From Igneacidithiobacillus sp041146875 (GTDB lineage: Bacteria > Pseudomonadota > Gammaproteobacteria > Acidithiobacillales > Acidithiobacillaceae): DNA of 64,000 nucleotides. The notes beneath the pieces are model-generated. The model was not told where the DNA came from, made no database searches, and saw only the letters and a program-made list of their open reading frames with translations. The stretch's first letter is position 1, and each line of letters opens with the position of its first letter. A program made the translations under genes and the position numbers. This document shows, one piece after another, positions 18,933 through 26,917 of this stretch. The stretch covers positions 62,001-126,000 of the forward strand of contig NZ_JBFRXP010000007.1 in assembly GCF_041146875.1 (NCBI RefSeq), read 5' to 3'.

Positions 18933-20069
18933 TCAGCATATTTGCTCGCGCAGATTGAGAAGCGTAGACCAATTTTTTCCCGGATACAGGCTGCCGAGCA
19001 CCACACCCTCGCGTTGACCGGTAACGCCCTGCAAGTCGACGCTGCGGCCGAGCAGACATTGTCCTCCCAGCCAGGCAAAGGCCAGGGGCTCCATGGCTGC
19101 ACTGGGAATCTTGCTGGTCTGTTCGCCAATGTCCACGGCAAGATCTGGCAAAGCCGCCTGCAGACCCGTGAGCAGGGCATGGTTGTGAGCGCCACCGCCA
19201 AAGACCAGCATACGCGCCGCTGTGGGTAGCCAGCGCTGTGCGGCCTGGGCGATGCTGGCGGCGGTCAGGGCCGTGAGGCTGGCGAGAAAATCCGCTTCCC
19301 CATGCCGCCAGGCAGACCATTGCGTTGCGACCCAGCGGGCGTTGAAGAGCTCTCGTCCGGTGCTTTTCGGTGGGGTGCGGCGAAAGTAGTCCATGGCCAG
19401 CCATTCCTGCACGGCGCTTTCTTGTATTTGTCCCTGAGTCGCCCAGTCGCCGTTGGCATCATAGCGCTTGTTTCCCTCACTCAGAAGCTGCACAGCGGCA
19501 TCAATCAGGACATTACCCGGCCCGGTATCGAAGGCACGCACGGGTTCCCGGCTACCCTGCTCCGGCACCCAGGTCAGATTGGCCATGCCGCCAAGATTCA
19601 GTACCAATAGCGGCTCGCATGTAGCGAGCCAAGCGGCATGAAACGGCGGCACCAAAGGCGCTCCCTGCCCACCAGCAACCACGTCAGCACGGCGGAAGTC
19701 ATGGGCGACGCTGCGCCCGGTGGCCTGGGCAACTGCATAAGCAGAGCCGATCTGCCAGGTATATCCATCCGGTCCATCGGGTTGATGGGCGACAGTTTGG
19801 CCATGCAGGGCGACAAGGTCAAAAACTACGCCAGAGGCGAGAATCTGCTGTGCAAATTGGCCGTGCAAACGCCCAATCTCTCGGTCCATTTCCAAGTATG
19901 GACGGACCTTGTCACTCTCCTGCAGGCGAAAAAGCCGCTCCTGCAGTTCTGCTGGGTAGGGAAAATGCCAATGACCACGAAATTCTCCCGCGGACGTGGC
20001 AGAAAATTGCAGGAGGGCGGCGTCGATGCCGTCGGCACTGGTGCCCGACATCATCCCCAGGATCTGCAA
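18933..20069 (-). CDS. anmK: anhydro-N-acetylmuramic acid kinase
   Basis: 378 residues with a TTG start at 20069 preceded by a GAGGGGG ribosome site. The N-terminus has the family signature GMMSGTSADGIDAALL (ATP-binding), and later blocks include LNLGGMANLTW, FDTGPGNVLIDA and VFGGGAHNHALL. AnmK opens and phosphorylates 1,6-anhydro-MurNAc released in cell-wall turnover, giving MurNAc-6-phosphate. Length is normal for the family. It is 20 bases downstream of slyD in the same direction. Confidence 0.94.
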   Translation of the reverse strand: MQILGMMSGTSADGIDAALLQFSATSAGEFRGHWHFPYPAELQERLFRLQESDKVRPYLEMDREIGRLHGQFAQQILASGVVFDLVALHGQTVAHQPDGPDGYTWQIGSAYAVAQATGRSVAHDFRRADVVAGGQGAPLVPPFHAAWLATCEPLLVLNLGGMANLTWVPEQGSREPVRAFDTGPGNVLIDAAVQLLSEGNKRYDANGDWATQGQIQESAVQEWLAMDYFRRTPPKSTGRELFNARWVATQWSAWRHGEADFLASLTALTAASIAQAAQRWLPTAARMLVFGGGAHNHALLTGLQAALPDLAVDIGEQTSKIPSAAMEPLAFAWLGGQCLLGRSVDLQGVTGQREGVVLGSLYPGKNWSTLLNLREQIC

Positions 20070-20089
20070 GCGCCCCCTCGCTTTCCGAA

Positions 20090-20575
20090 TCAGTCGTGCG
20101 CGTGACCGTGGGGGCCATGCACGTGGCCGTGCTCTAGCTCTTCCGCCGTGGCCGCGCGTACGTCGCGCACGGTGACGTCAAAGTGCAAGTCCATGCCTGC
20201 CAGAGGATGATTGAGGTCGACGGTGATGTCGTTGCCTTCCATCTCGATTACGGTGGCAATGCGCACGCCTTCATCCGTGTCCACCTCGAACTGGGCGCCG
20301 ATTTCGAGTTCCGAAGGATCATCAAAATCCTCTTTGCCCACCACATCTACGAGATCTTCGTCCCATTCGCCGTAGCCATCTTCGGGACTCACGTCTACCT
20401 CGACGCGATCGCCAGTTTGGTGACCGTTCAGGGCGCGCTCCAGCCCCGGTACAATGTCGCCGTGGCCATGCAGGTACACCAAAGGCTCGTCACCCTCGGA
20501 GCTGTCGAGGATCTCGCCGTCCTCGTCGATCAAGGTATAATCCAGGGTAACAACGCAATCCGTGGCGATCTTCAT
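20090..20575 (-). CDS. slyD: SlyD-like FKBP-type peptidyl-prolyl isomerase
   Basis: 161 residues from the ATG at 20575, overlapping the hemH stop as ATGA (20572-20575). The FKBP part (VTLDYTLIDEDGEILDSS, then PLVYLHGHGDIVPGLERAL) encloses an insert-in-flap domain (residues about 70-130) and closes with VDLNHPLAGMDLHFDVTV. The tail HGHVHGPHGHAHD has six His and is a likely metal-binding segment, shorter than in E. coli SlyD. The family combines prolyl isomerase, chaperone and nickel-delivery roles. Coupling to ferrochelatase is noted but its meaning is unclear. Confidence 0.93.
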   Translation of the reverse strand: MKIATDCVVTLDYTLIDEDGEILDSSEGDEPLVYLHGHGDIVPGLERALNGHQTGDRVEVDVSPEDGYGEWDEDLVDVVGKEDFDDPSELEIGAQFEVDTDEGVRIATVIEMEGNDITVDLNHPLAGMDLHFDVTVRDVRAATAEELEHGHVHGPHGHAHD

Positions 20576-21621
20576 GGTGCAACTTCCTTTATGGGTGGGT
20601 CTTCCGAAGGCAGTGTAGCGGTTGCTGCAGAGTGGTGCAAAAGCCCTTGGGCGGTAGGGAGATGTTCGTCCAGAATCGCGCGAAAATCGGCGACCCACTC
20701 GGCATCATCATTGAGGCAGGCGATGTAGTGCATCTGCTTGCCACCGGCATGCAGGAAGGTTTCTTTGCCGCCAATGGCCATCTCTTCCAAGGTCTCCAGG
20801 CAGTCGGTTGCAAAACCTGGACAGAGGCAATCAATTCGCTCGATCCCCTTTTCCCCCAATGCTTTCAGAATGACGGAGGTATACGGCTCGAGCCAGCGCG
20901 CCGGACCAAAGCGGCTTTGGAAAGTCTGTACCCATTCGTCTTTTTGCAGTCCCAGAGCCGCAACCAGCAGTTCGGTGGTTTTTTCGCACTCACCGCGGTA
21001 GGGATCGCCGAGTGCCACATTGCGCGCCGGCAGGCCGTGGAAGCTCAACAGCAGCCGGTCTGGGCGCCCGTTCTGCTGCCAATGTGTCTGCACCGAGCGC
21101 GCCAGGGCGGCTATGTAGCGCGGGTGCTTGTGCCAGTCGCGTACGAAGACCAGCTCCGGCAGATTGCGCCAACCGCGTAGCTCGGCGCTAACAGCATCAA
21201 AGATCGACGCTGTGGTGGTGGCGGAATACTGCGGATAGAGGGGCACCACCAGGATTTTCTCGCAACCCGCGTCGCGCAAGGCGCGCAGTTCGGCGGCCAC
21301 CGCCGGCTGTCCATAACGCATCGCGAGCCGTACCTGCACCTTGCCGGGGCGCTCGGCCTCATATTGCCGCTGTAATCCCGACGCCAGATTTTGGCTGTAG
21401 ACGAGTAGCGGCGAACCCTTATCGAGCCAGATACGGCGATAAGCGCGCGCCGAGCGTGCCGGGCGCGTCAACAGGATGGGGCCATTGAGGATGGGCCACC
21501 AGACGAAGCGCGGGATTTCCACTACCCGCGGATCACTGAGAAATTCACGCAGGTAGCGGCGTACCGCGGGCGTCGTGGGTGCCTCGGGGGTACCAAGGTT
21601 TACTAACAGAATACCGATCAT
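20572..21621 (-). CDS. hemH: ferrochelatase
   Basis: 349 residues. The N-terminus ILLVNLGTPEAPTTPAVRRYL and the active-site block LLLSFHGLPARN (conserved His) identify HemH, which inserts Fe(II) into protoporphyrin IX to complete heme. The late motif CLCPGFATDCLETLEE is the usual conserved Glu-containing region. It overlaps both neighbours by ATGA (slyD downstream, xthA upstream at 21618-21621), so three genes are coupled. No C-terminal iron-sulfur extension is evident. Confidence 0.95.
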   Translation of the reverse strand: MIGILLVNLGTPEAPTTPAVRRYLREFLSDPRVVEIPRFVWWPILNGPILLTRPARSARAYRRIWLDKGSPLLVYSQNLASGLQRQYEAERPGKVQVRLAMRYGQPAVAAELRALRDAGCEKILVVPLYPQYSATTTASIFDAVSAELRGWRNLPELVFVRDWHKHPRYIAALARSVQTHWQQNGRPDRLLLSFHGLPARNVALGDPYRGECEKTTELLVAALGLQKDEWVQTFQSRFGPARWLEPYTSVILKALGEKGIERIDCLCPGFATDCLETLEEMAIGGKETFLHAGGKQMHYIACLNDDAEWVADFRAILDEHLPTAQGLLHHSAATATLPSEDPPIKEVAP

Positions 21622-22391
21622 GCAGGTTCCTCCAAAAGTAGGCAGACCGGGGCGTGATCCGACGGACGTTCGGCGGCACGCGCGCTGCGGTCAATGTAAA
21701 TCTCCTGGAGGCGTGGTAAGAGGGTCTTGCTGCCCAATAGTAAATCGATACGTAAGCCAATGTCGCGACGAAAACCGGCGGCCCGGTAGTCCCACCAGCT
21801 CCAGGCACGGGTGTCTGGATGCTGATGGCGAAAGAGGTCAGTAAGGCCCAGATCCAGAATTCGCGCCAGGGCGGCGCGCTCGGCGGGCGAGCAGAGGATG
21901 TCTTCCCCCCAGGCCGCGGGGTCGTAGACGTCCAGATCCGTTGGCGCGATGTTGAAGTCGCCAAGCAGAAGGAGATTAGGTGCGCGCTGCAGTTCCTCGC
22001 GGAGCAGGGCTTCGAGTCGGGATAGCCAGCCGAGTTTATAGCGGTATTTGTCGCTATCGACAGCTTGGCCGTTGGGCACATAGACATCGATGATGCGCAG
22101 ATCGCCGACATTGGCGGCACAGATGCGCGCCTGCCCGTCGCCGCCATTGGGCCAGTCGCACTGCTGGTTGTGTAGGGGCAGGCGGCTGAGGATGGCGACC
22201 CCGTTGTAGGTGGGCTGGCCGTGATAGACGCTCTGGTAGCCAATCTCTGCAAACGCAGCAACAGGGAAGCGTTCGTCGGTGAGTTTCGTTTCTTGCAGGC
22301 AAAGCACATCGACCTGTTCCGTTTGCAGCCAGTCCCGTACTTGCGGCAGCCGGACCTTGAGAGAGTTGACGTTCCAACTGGCAATTTTCAC
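21618..22391 (-). CDS. xthA: exodeoxyribonuclease III (first of two paralogues)
   Basis: 257 residues with a GTG start at 22391. Endonuclease/exonuclease/phosphatase family motifs: ASWNVNSLK, CLQETKL (catalytic Glu), YNGVAILS, LLLGDFNIAPT, and the C-terminal SDHAPV (catalytic Asp-His pair). It acts in base-excision repair on abasic sites and 3'-blocked ends. A second homologue (24254-25015) is encoded on the opposite strand less than 2 kb away and is divergent enough to have a different preference. Confidence 0.94.
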   Translation of the reverse strand: MKIASWNVNSLKVRLPQVRDWLQTEQVDVLCLQETKLTDERFPVAAFAEIGYQSVYHGQPTYNGVAILSRLPLHNQQCDWPNGGDGQARICAANVGDLRIIDVYVPNGQAVDSDKYRYKLGWLSRLEALLREELQRAPNLLLLGDFNIAPTDLDVYDPAAWGEDILCSPAERAALARILDLGLTDLFRHQHPDTRAWSWWDYRAAGFRRDIGLRIDLLLGSKTLLPRLQEIYIDRSARAAERPSDHAPVCLLLEEPA

Positions 22392-22401
22392 GCGGACATT
22401 C

Positions 22402-23001
22402 TCACTGGGGGCTGGTTTCGGCTACGCTGGGTCGATCGCGCAAGGACTGATACCAGCGATGCAAATCGGCATAGGGCACGAGAAACTCTGGGGCGCGCAG
22501 ATCGACATAGCCGATGGCGGCAATCACCGCAATTTGCCCCAGGTCGAGGGGTTTGTCACTGCTCTGCGTCCAGCGCTGGCTCTGTTCCTGCAGGTAGGCC
22601 AAGCCACTTTGTACCTTGCTCCGTTGTTTACCAATCAGGGTAAGATCCTGGCAATCTTTGCTATGACGATGTTCCTGCACCCAGGCAATCGTCGCGTCCA
22701 TGATGCCATCGGCCAAAGCCTCCAGGCGCAGACAGCGGATCTTCTCTTCAGGATCGCCAGGCAAAAGCGCAGGTTCGGGATGAAATAGCTCCAGGTAGTG
22801 GAGGATCACGGCAGAATCATACACGGCCTCGCCGTTGTTGCGCACCAGAACCGGGATCTTGCCCAGCGGATTTTTCTCCCTGCCGGCATGTTCCGGATCG
22901 CGCAGGTTCACATTCTCGATATCGCATTGGATGTTCTTTTCCAACAAGGCAATGCGTACCTTACGGGCAAACGGACTGGTGGGTGTGCTGTATAGTCGCA
23001 T
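22402..23001 (-). CDS. glutathione S-transferase family protein
   Basis: 199 residues. The N-terminal thioredoxin-like half (MRLYSTPTSPFARKVRIAL, then GKIPVLV and YDSAVILHYLE) carries the glutathione-binding 'xPVL...DSxxI' pattern, and the C-terminal half is helical. This resembles the YibF-like group of bacterial transferases. The substrate is unknown. It precedes xthA by 10 bases. The host also encodes glutathione synthesis (59602-61829), consistent with a working glutathione pool. Confidence 0.9.
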   Translation of the reverse strand: MRLYSTPTSPFARKVRIALLEKNIQCDIENVNLRDPEHAGREKNPLGKIPVLVRNNGEAVYDSAVILHYLELFHPEPALLPGDPEEKIRCLRLEALADGIMDATIAWVQEHRHSKDCQDLTLIGKQRSKVQSGLAYLQEQSQRWTQSSDKPLDLGQIAVIAAIGYVDLRAPEFLVPYADLHRWYQSLRDRPSVAETSPQ

Positions 23002-23114
23002 GGCAGGGTTCCTCGCTTGAAAATATGGTCCTTATGATGACGAATGCCCGCGCGCAAGCCAAGGGATGCGCCAGCTTCTTCCCTCGCGTGGAAAAATACC
23101 GCAGCATCCTCACT

Positions 23115-23981
23115 ATGAACTACCGACATCAATTTCACGCGGGCAACGCCGCCGATTGCATGAAGCACCTGGCCCTGGTGCTTGCCTTGACGCAGTTGCT
23201 AGAGAAAGACCGTCCTTTTTATTACGTCGATACCCATGCCGGTGCCGGCCGCTATGCGCTAACGGCGGGTGGCGAAGCGCAGGAAGGGATTCAGCGTCTT
23301 TGGCCGCAGCGGCGGGAACTCACCGAACTGCGTCCGTGGCTTGACCTCTTGTTGCCGGAAAACGCCGGAAAAGAGCTGACTACGTATCTCGGCTCGCCGC
23401 TCTTGGCAGTGCGCCTGCTGCGCCCCCAGGACCAGATCTTTTTGCTTGAAAAGATGCCGCAAATCGCGCAGGAGTTGCGGCAGGCCCTTGCTGGCCGACC
23501 ACAGAGCAGTATTCTGCTGGAAGACGGCTATCAGTTTCTTCGGCGTGTGGCACCACCCGCTGCCGGCCGTGGCCTGATCTTGGTCGACCCTGCCTTTGAG
23601 GCGGCGGACGAGTGGGAGCGCTTGGCAGAATCCCTGCTCGCCGCCCTCCAGCATTGGCCGCAAGCGAGTTTCCTGGTGTGGTACCCCATCAAGATCCGCG
23701 GTAAGATTTCACGCCTGTGCCAGCATTTGCAGGTACATACGGCGCTGCAGAGCGTGGAACTGCTGTGGGAGGCCGACTCCGGGCGTGAGCGCCTGATCGG
23801 CTCGGGGCTGCTGCTCATTCGGCCGGTCTGGGGGTTTGTTGAGCCCCTTCTCGCCGCCTTGGGTCGCATGGCACCACAGCTAGCCCCGCGCGGCGAGTGG
23901 TCGTTGCAACTGCGTGCTCTGCCCCAGGCCGCCCGCCAACTGCCTACGCCATCCGAGAAATCAGGAAAGAGAAAAAGATGA
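23115..23981 (+). CDS. rlmJ: 23S rRNA (adenine-2030-N6)-methyltransferase
   Basis: 288 residues from the ATG at 23115 (MNYRHQFHAGNAADCMKH). Family blocks: NYRHQFHAGNAADC, FYYVDTHAGAGRY, a LILVDPAFE segment that stands at the DPPFE motif position (Pro replaced by Ala), and VWYPIK. RlmJ methylates A2030 of 23S rRNA before 50S assembly. The DPPFE-type motif reads DPAFE here, a mild deviation at a catalytic loop. Its stop overlaps the next ORF as ATGA (23978-23981). Confidence 0.93.
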   Translation: MNYRHQFHAGNAADCMKHLALVLALTQLLEKDRPFYYVDTHAGAGRYALTAGGEAQEGIQRLWPQRRELTELRPWLDLLLPENAGKELTTYLGSPLLAVRLLRPQDQIFLLEKMPQIAQELRQALAGRPQSSILLEDGYQFLRRVAPPAAGRGLILVDPAFEAADEWERLAESLLAALQHWPQASFLVWYPIKIRGKISRLCQHLQVHTALQSVELLWEADSGRERLIGSGLLLIRPVWGFVEPLLAALGRMAPQLAPRGEWSLQLRALPQAARQLPTPSEKSGKRKR

Positions 23982-24253
23982 CTTCCTTGCCCACAGTAGA
24001 ACACATTCAATCTTTGCATTTTTATGGTGGCCCCAAGGCCGAGCACCAGTTGACCCTGGCGCAGCGGCCCGACAATCGCTTGTCCATCCAGGTGCTCTAT
24101 CAGCTCGCTATACGCCACGGCGTCATCAGCCCCAGTGGCGCGCGCGAGGTTCTTGCTACCTTGCCGACGGAGGAGGGCGCGGCGGATGCCCGCAGCCTGC
24201 TGCAGCGGGTGCTCGACAAAGGGGAGTTTCTCGCCGTGCGGGTACAGCGCTAA
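23978..24253 (+). CDS. conserved-looking small protein, unknown
   Basis: 91 residues, translationally coupled to rlmJ (ATGA) and immediately followed by the ATG of the next gene (TAAATG at 24251-24256). No signal peptide or membrane segment; predicted mixed alpha/beta with a helical C-terminus (GAADARSLLQRVLDKGEFLAV). I do not recognise the family. The tight packing between an rRNA methyltransferase and a nuclease means it is a real gene, but nothing indicates its job. Confidence 0.75.
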   Translation: MTSLPTVEHIQSLHFYGGPKAEHQLTLAQRPDNRLSIQVLYQLAIRHGVISPSGAREVLATLPTEEGAADARSLLQRVLDKGEFLAVRVQR

Positions 24254-25015
24254 ATGCGTCTGTATAGCTGGAACGTCAATGGTTGGCGCGCGGCCTTGCG
24301 CAAGGGCTTGCGCGACTGGGTGGCGGAGGCCGCGCCAGACGTTCTCTGTGTGCAGGAAAGCAAGGCCGACCCCGAAAGACTCTCGCAAGCAGAGCGCGAG
24401 CTAACGGGTTACCAAGGCGATTGGGCAGTAGCCGAGCGGGTGGGCTATAGCGGTGTTGCGACCTTTGCGCGAGCGGCTTGCCCCCTAACGCAAAAGGGTT
24501 TGGGCGATCCCCGCTATGACCGCGAGGGCCGCGTCTTGGTGCATAACTGTGGCGATTTCGATCTCTACAATATTTATTTCCCCAACGGCAAGAAAGATGC
24601 CGAACGGCTGAGCTACAAGCTCGATTTTTATGCCGATTTTCTCGCGCAGATCGAGGCGCGGATGGCGGCAGGCCGCCCAGCGATTTTTTGCGGTGACGTG
24701 AATACGTCCCATCGGCCCATCGACCTCGCTCGTCCCGCAGAGAATGCCGGGATTTCTGGGTTTTTGCCGGCAGAACGTGCCTGGCTCGATCGTTGGGAGG
24801 CGGCCGGTTGGGTGGACAGTTTCCGCCATCTATATCCCGAGCAGGTTTGCTATTCCTGGTGGAGTCAACGTACCGCAGCGCGAGAGCGCAACATTGGTTG
24901 GCGGCTCGACTATTTCTGGGTGCATAAAAGTCTCTTGCCGCGCGTGCGCGGGGCGGGCATCGCTACTGAGGTATTCGGTTCGGACCACTGCCCGGTTTGG
25001 CTGGAGATCGACTAG
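24254..25015 (+). CDS. exodeoxyribonuclease III-like nuclease (second paralogue, ExoA type)
   Basis: 253 residues. Catalytic motifs: YSWNVNGWRAAL, CVQESKAD (Glu), FCGDVNTSHRPIDL, YSWWSQRTAARERNIGWRLDYFWV and GSDHCPVWLEI (Asp-His). The 'WNVNG', 'HxxID' and 'RxxNxGWRxDY' patterns are those of the ExoA/APE1 branch, unlike the XthA-like paralogue at 21618. AP endonuclease activity is predicted. It begins directly after the small unknown ORF and precedes prmB by 9 bases. Confidence 0.93.
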   Translation: MRLYSWNVNGWRAALRKGLRDWVAEAAPDVLCVQESKADPERLSQAERELTGYQGDWAVAERVGYSGVATFARAACPLTQKGLGDPRYDREGRVLVHNCGDFDLYNIYFPNGKKDAERLSYKLDFYADFLAQIEARMAAGRPAIFCGDVNTSHRPIDLARPAENAGISGFLPAERAWLDRWEAAGWVDSFRHLYPEQVCYSWWSQRTAARERNIGWRLDYFWVHKSLLPRVRGAGIATEVFGSDHCPVWLEID

Positions 25016-25024
25016 GAGAACGCC

Positions 25025-25924
25025 ATGCGTTGGCAAGCATATCGAGAGATCGCTGTGGGCCTGGAGAGCATTGGGGATTTCTGGCGCTACGGACAGAGCC
25101 GCTTTACCCGCGCCGGCATCGACTGTAGCCAGGGATACCAAACTCCGCGCGCCGAGGCCGCGGCACTCGTGGCACGACGCTTGGCCCTGGAGCCTGAGGA
25201 TTTGCCCGAATTGCGCGCCGCGCGGCTTACCCAGGAGGAGCGCGCGGCGGTGCTGTATGCCTTTTACCAGCGCGAAATCCTGCGTCGCCCAACGGCGTAT
25301 ATTCTGCAAGAGGCGTGGTTTGCCGGGTTACGGTTTTTTGTGGATGAACGTGTCCTGATTCCCCGCAGTCTGCTCGAACCCTTCATCGAAGAGGGCTTTG
25401 CGCCGTGGCTGGCGGAAAATCGTGTGCAAAGCATTCTGGAGATTGGCACGGGCTCCGGCTGCATGGCGGTGGCCCTGGCCCAACGCTTCCCCGAGGCGCA
25501 AGTCGATGCGGTCGATATTTCCGCCGGCGCCTTGGCCGTGGCGCAGCGCAATGTCGATACGCATGGCTTGAGCGAACGAGTGCGCCTGCGCAGATCGGAC
25601 CTTTTCTCTGCCCTCGCCGGCGAACGCTACGACCTGATCGTTAGCAACCCACCCTATGTTGATGCCGCCGCCATGGCGGAATTGCCATCGGAGTACCGCC
25701 ACGAGCCACGTCTTGCTCTGGCCGCTGGAGAGGATGGCCTGGACTGCCTTCTACCCTTACTGCAAGAAACCCCGTCCCATTTGCAGCCAGGCGGGGTGCT
25801 GGTGCTGGAAACTGGCGATGCCGAGGCGGCCCTGATGACCAAGTATCCAGACTTCCCGCTGATGTGGCTGGAGCATCCTGCCGGTGGCTATGGTGCCTGT
25901 GTGTTACTCGCAGAAGAAGCCTGA
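25025..25924 (+). CDS. prmB: ribosomal protein L3 N5-glutamine methyltransferase
   Basis: 299 residues. A helical N-terminal domain (AGIDCSQGYQTPRAEAAALVARRLAL) is followed by the SAM domain with ILEIGTGSGCMAVALA and the catalytic VSNPPYVD (NPPY) motif that methylates a Gln side chain. The 'PRSLLEPFIEEGF' block preceding the SAM domain is typical of PrmB rather than PrmC (release-factor methylase). The last 37 bases overlap the convergent LysR gene. Confidence 0.92.
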   Translation: MRWQAYREIAVGLESIGDFWRYGQSRFTRAGIDCSQGYQTPRAEAAALVARRLALEPEDLPELRAARLTQEERAAVLYAFYQREILRRPTAYILQEAWFAGLRFFVDERVLIPRSLLEPFIEEGFAPWLAENRVQSILEIGTGSGCMAVALAQRFPEAQVDAVDISAGALAVAQRNVDTHGLSERVRLRRSDLFSALAGERYDLIVSNPPYVDAAAMAELPSEYRHEPRLALAAGEDGLDCLLPLLQETPSHLQPGGVLVLETGDAEAALMTKYPDFPLMWLEHPAGGYGACVLLAEEA

Positions 25925-26829
25925 CGCTGGGCCCCGTCCAACGGCAGAAGCAGGTCCAGAAAGGCACGTAAGGCGTGGGACGCATGCTCGACCTGCGGAT
26001 GCACCAGATACAGGGTCCAGAACAATCCCTGCGGTGGTTCCAGGCGCAAGGAAGCCAGCGGCCAACGCACCTTGTCCAAGGCCTCGACCGAGGCAAAGCC
26101 GATGCCGAGCCCGGCCGCGACGGCCTCGCGCAGGGCCTCTACGCCAGTAACTTCAACGGTATAACTGGGCTTGAGTCCAGCCGCGCGTAGCGCTGCTGCC
26201 ACGCGCCGGCGAATACCCGAATGCGGCTCGCGCCAGACAATGGGTTCGCGCAAGATTTCTGCCCAGGTGGCGCTTTGCTTCCCGGCCACTACCCACGGGT
26301 GCTGCAGGGGTAAAATCGCTACTAGCTCATCCTCGCGCCAGGGACTCTGCTGCAGGTCGTTGGGTAGCTGCTCCGGGGCGATGGCTTCCTCGGTGAAGAG
26401 CAGATCCCAATCATTCCAATCCCAGTCTTCCAAGGCCAGCGCGCCGGTCTGTAAGCGTAATTCTATGCCGGGATAGGCGCTGCGAAAGCGCGCCAGATGT
26501 TCCATCAAAAAATAGTTGGCGACGGTGCTGCTGGCCGCGATGCGGAGTTGACCCTCTTGTTGTTGCTGGCGCCGACTCACCCAGTCTTCAATTTGCTGGA
26601 GGTTGCCGCGTAGGGTACGTAGCAGGGGTAACAGTGCTTCGCCAGAGGGACTGAGACGGATGCCACGTCCGGCACGCAGGTAGAGTGGTTCGCCCACGGC
26701 GTTTTGCAGCCGCTGCAGTCGCCCGGAGATAGTAGGCTGGCTGCGATGTAAGCGTTCACTTGCGCTTGCCACGCCGCCTTCCTCTGCTACTGCGAGAAAA
26801 CTCAGAAGATCCTCAGGGTGTAATTTCAT
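25888..26829 (-). CDS. LysR-family transcriptional regulator
   Basis: 313 residues. The N-terminal winged helix (LLSFLAVAEEGGVASASERLHRSQPTISGRLQRLQ) and the effector-binding domain (from about residue 90, GQLRIAASSTVANYFLMEHL) are complete. LysR regulators commonly control the divergently transcribed neighbour, here the MFS transporter at 26918. The inducer is unknown. The gene converges on prmB with a 37-base overlap. A possible binding dyad lies in the 88-base intergenic region at 26863-26873. Confidence 0.93.
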   Translation of the reverse strand: MKLHPEDLLSFLAVAEEGGVASASERLHRSQPTISGRLQRLQNAVGEPLYLRAGRGIRLSPSGEALLPLLRTLRGNLQQIEDWVSRRQQQQEGQLRIAASSTVANYFLMEHLARFRSAYPGIELRLQTGALALEDWDWNDWDLLFTEEAIAPEQLPNDLQQSPWREDELVAILPLQHPWVVAGKQSATWAEILREPIVWREPHSGIRRRVAAALRAAGLKPSYTVEVTGVEALREAVAAGLGIGFASVEALDKVRWPLASLRLEPPQGLFWTLYLVHPQVEHASHALRAFLDLLLPLDGAQRQASSASNTQAP

Positions 26830-26862
26830 CGGAGATTTCGATCAATTAAGGCAAACAAATCC

Positions 26863-26873
26863 ATTGGATCAAT
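26863..26873. promoter_or_regulatory. possible LysR operator dyad
   Basis: The sequence ATTGGATCAAT is an imperfect 4+4 dyad (ATTG-N3-CAAT) in the 88 bases between the LysR start (26829) and the MFS start (26918). A second ATCG-N7-CGAT dyad overlaps the LysR start codon region (26827-26841). LysR regulators bind such T-N11-A-type dyads between divergent genes. Function is inferred from position. Confidence 0.35.
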
Positions 26874-26917
26874 ATAAGCCAGAGCGCTAGGGTTGCCTAG
26901 TTCAGTTGGGGAGAATG

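Noticed and set aside
18940..19404. 155-codon in-frame extension upstream of aroE
   Set aside because: Lies wholly over anmK in another frame and is rich in Arg, Gly and Pro with no family motif; the ATG at 18939 fits shikimate dehydrogenase.
23531..24388. 285-codon minus-strand ORF over rlmJ and the small ORF
   Set aside because: Shadow frame antisense to three coupled plus-strand genes.
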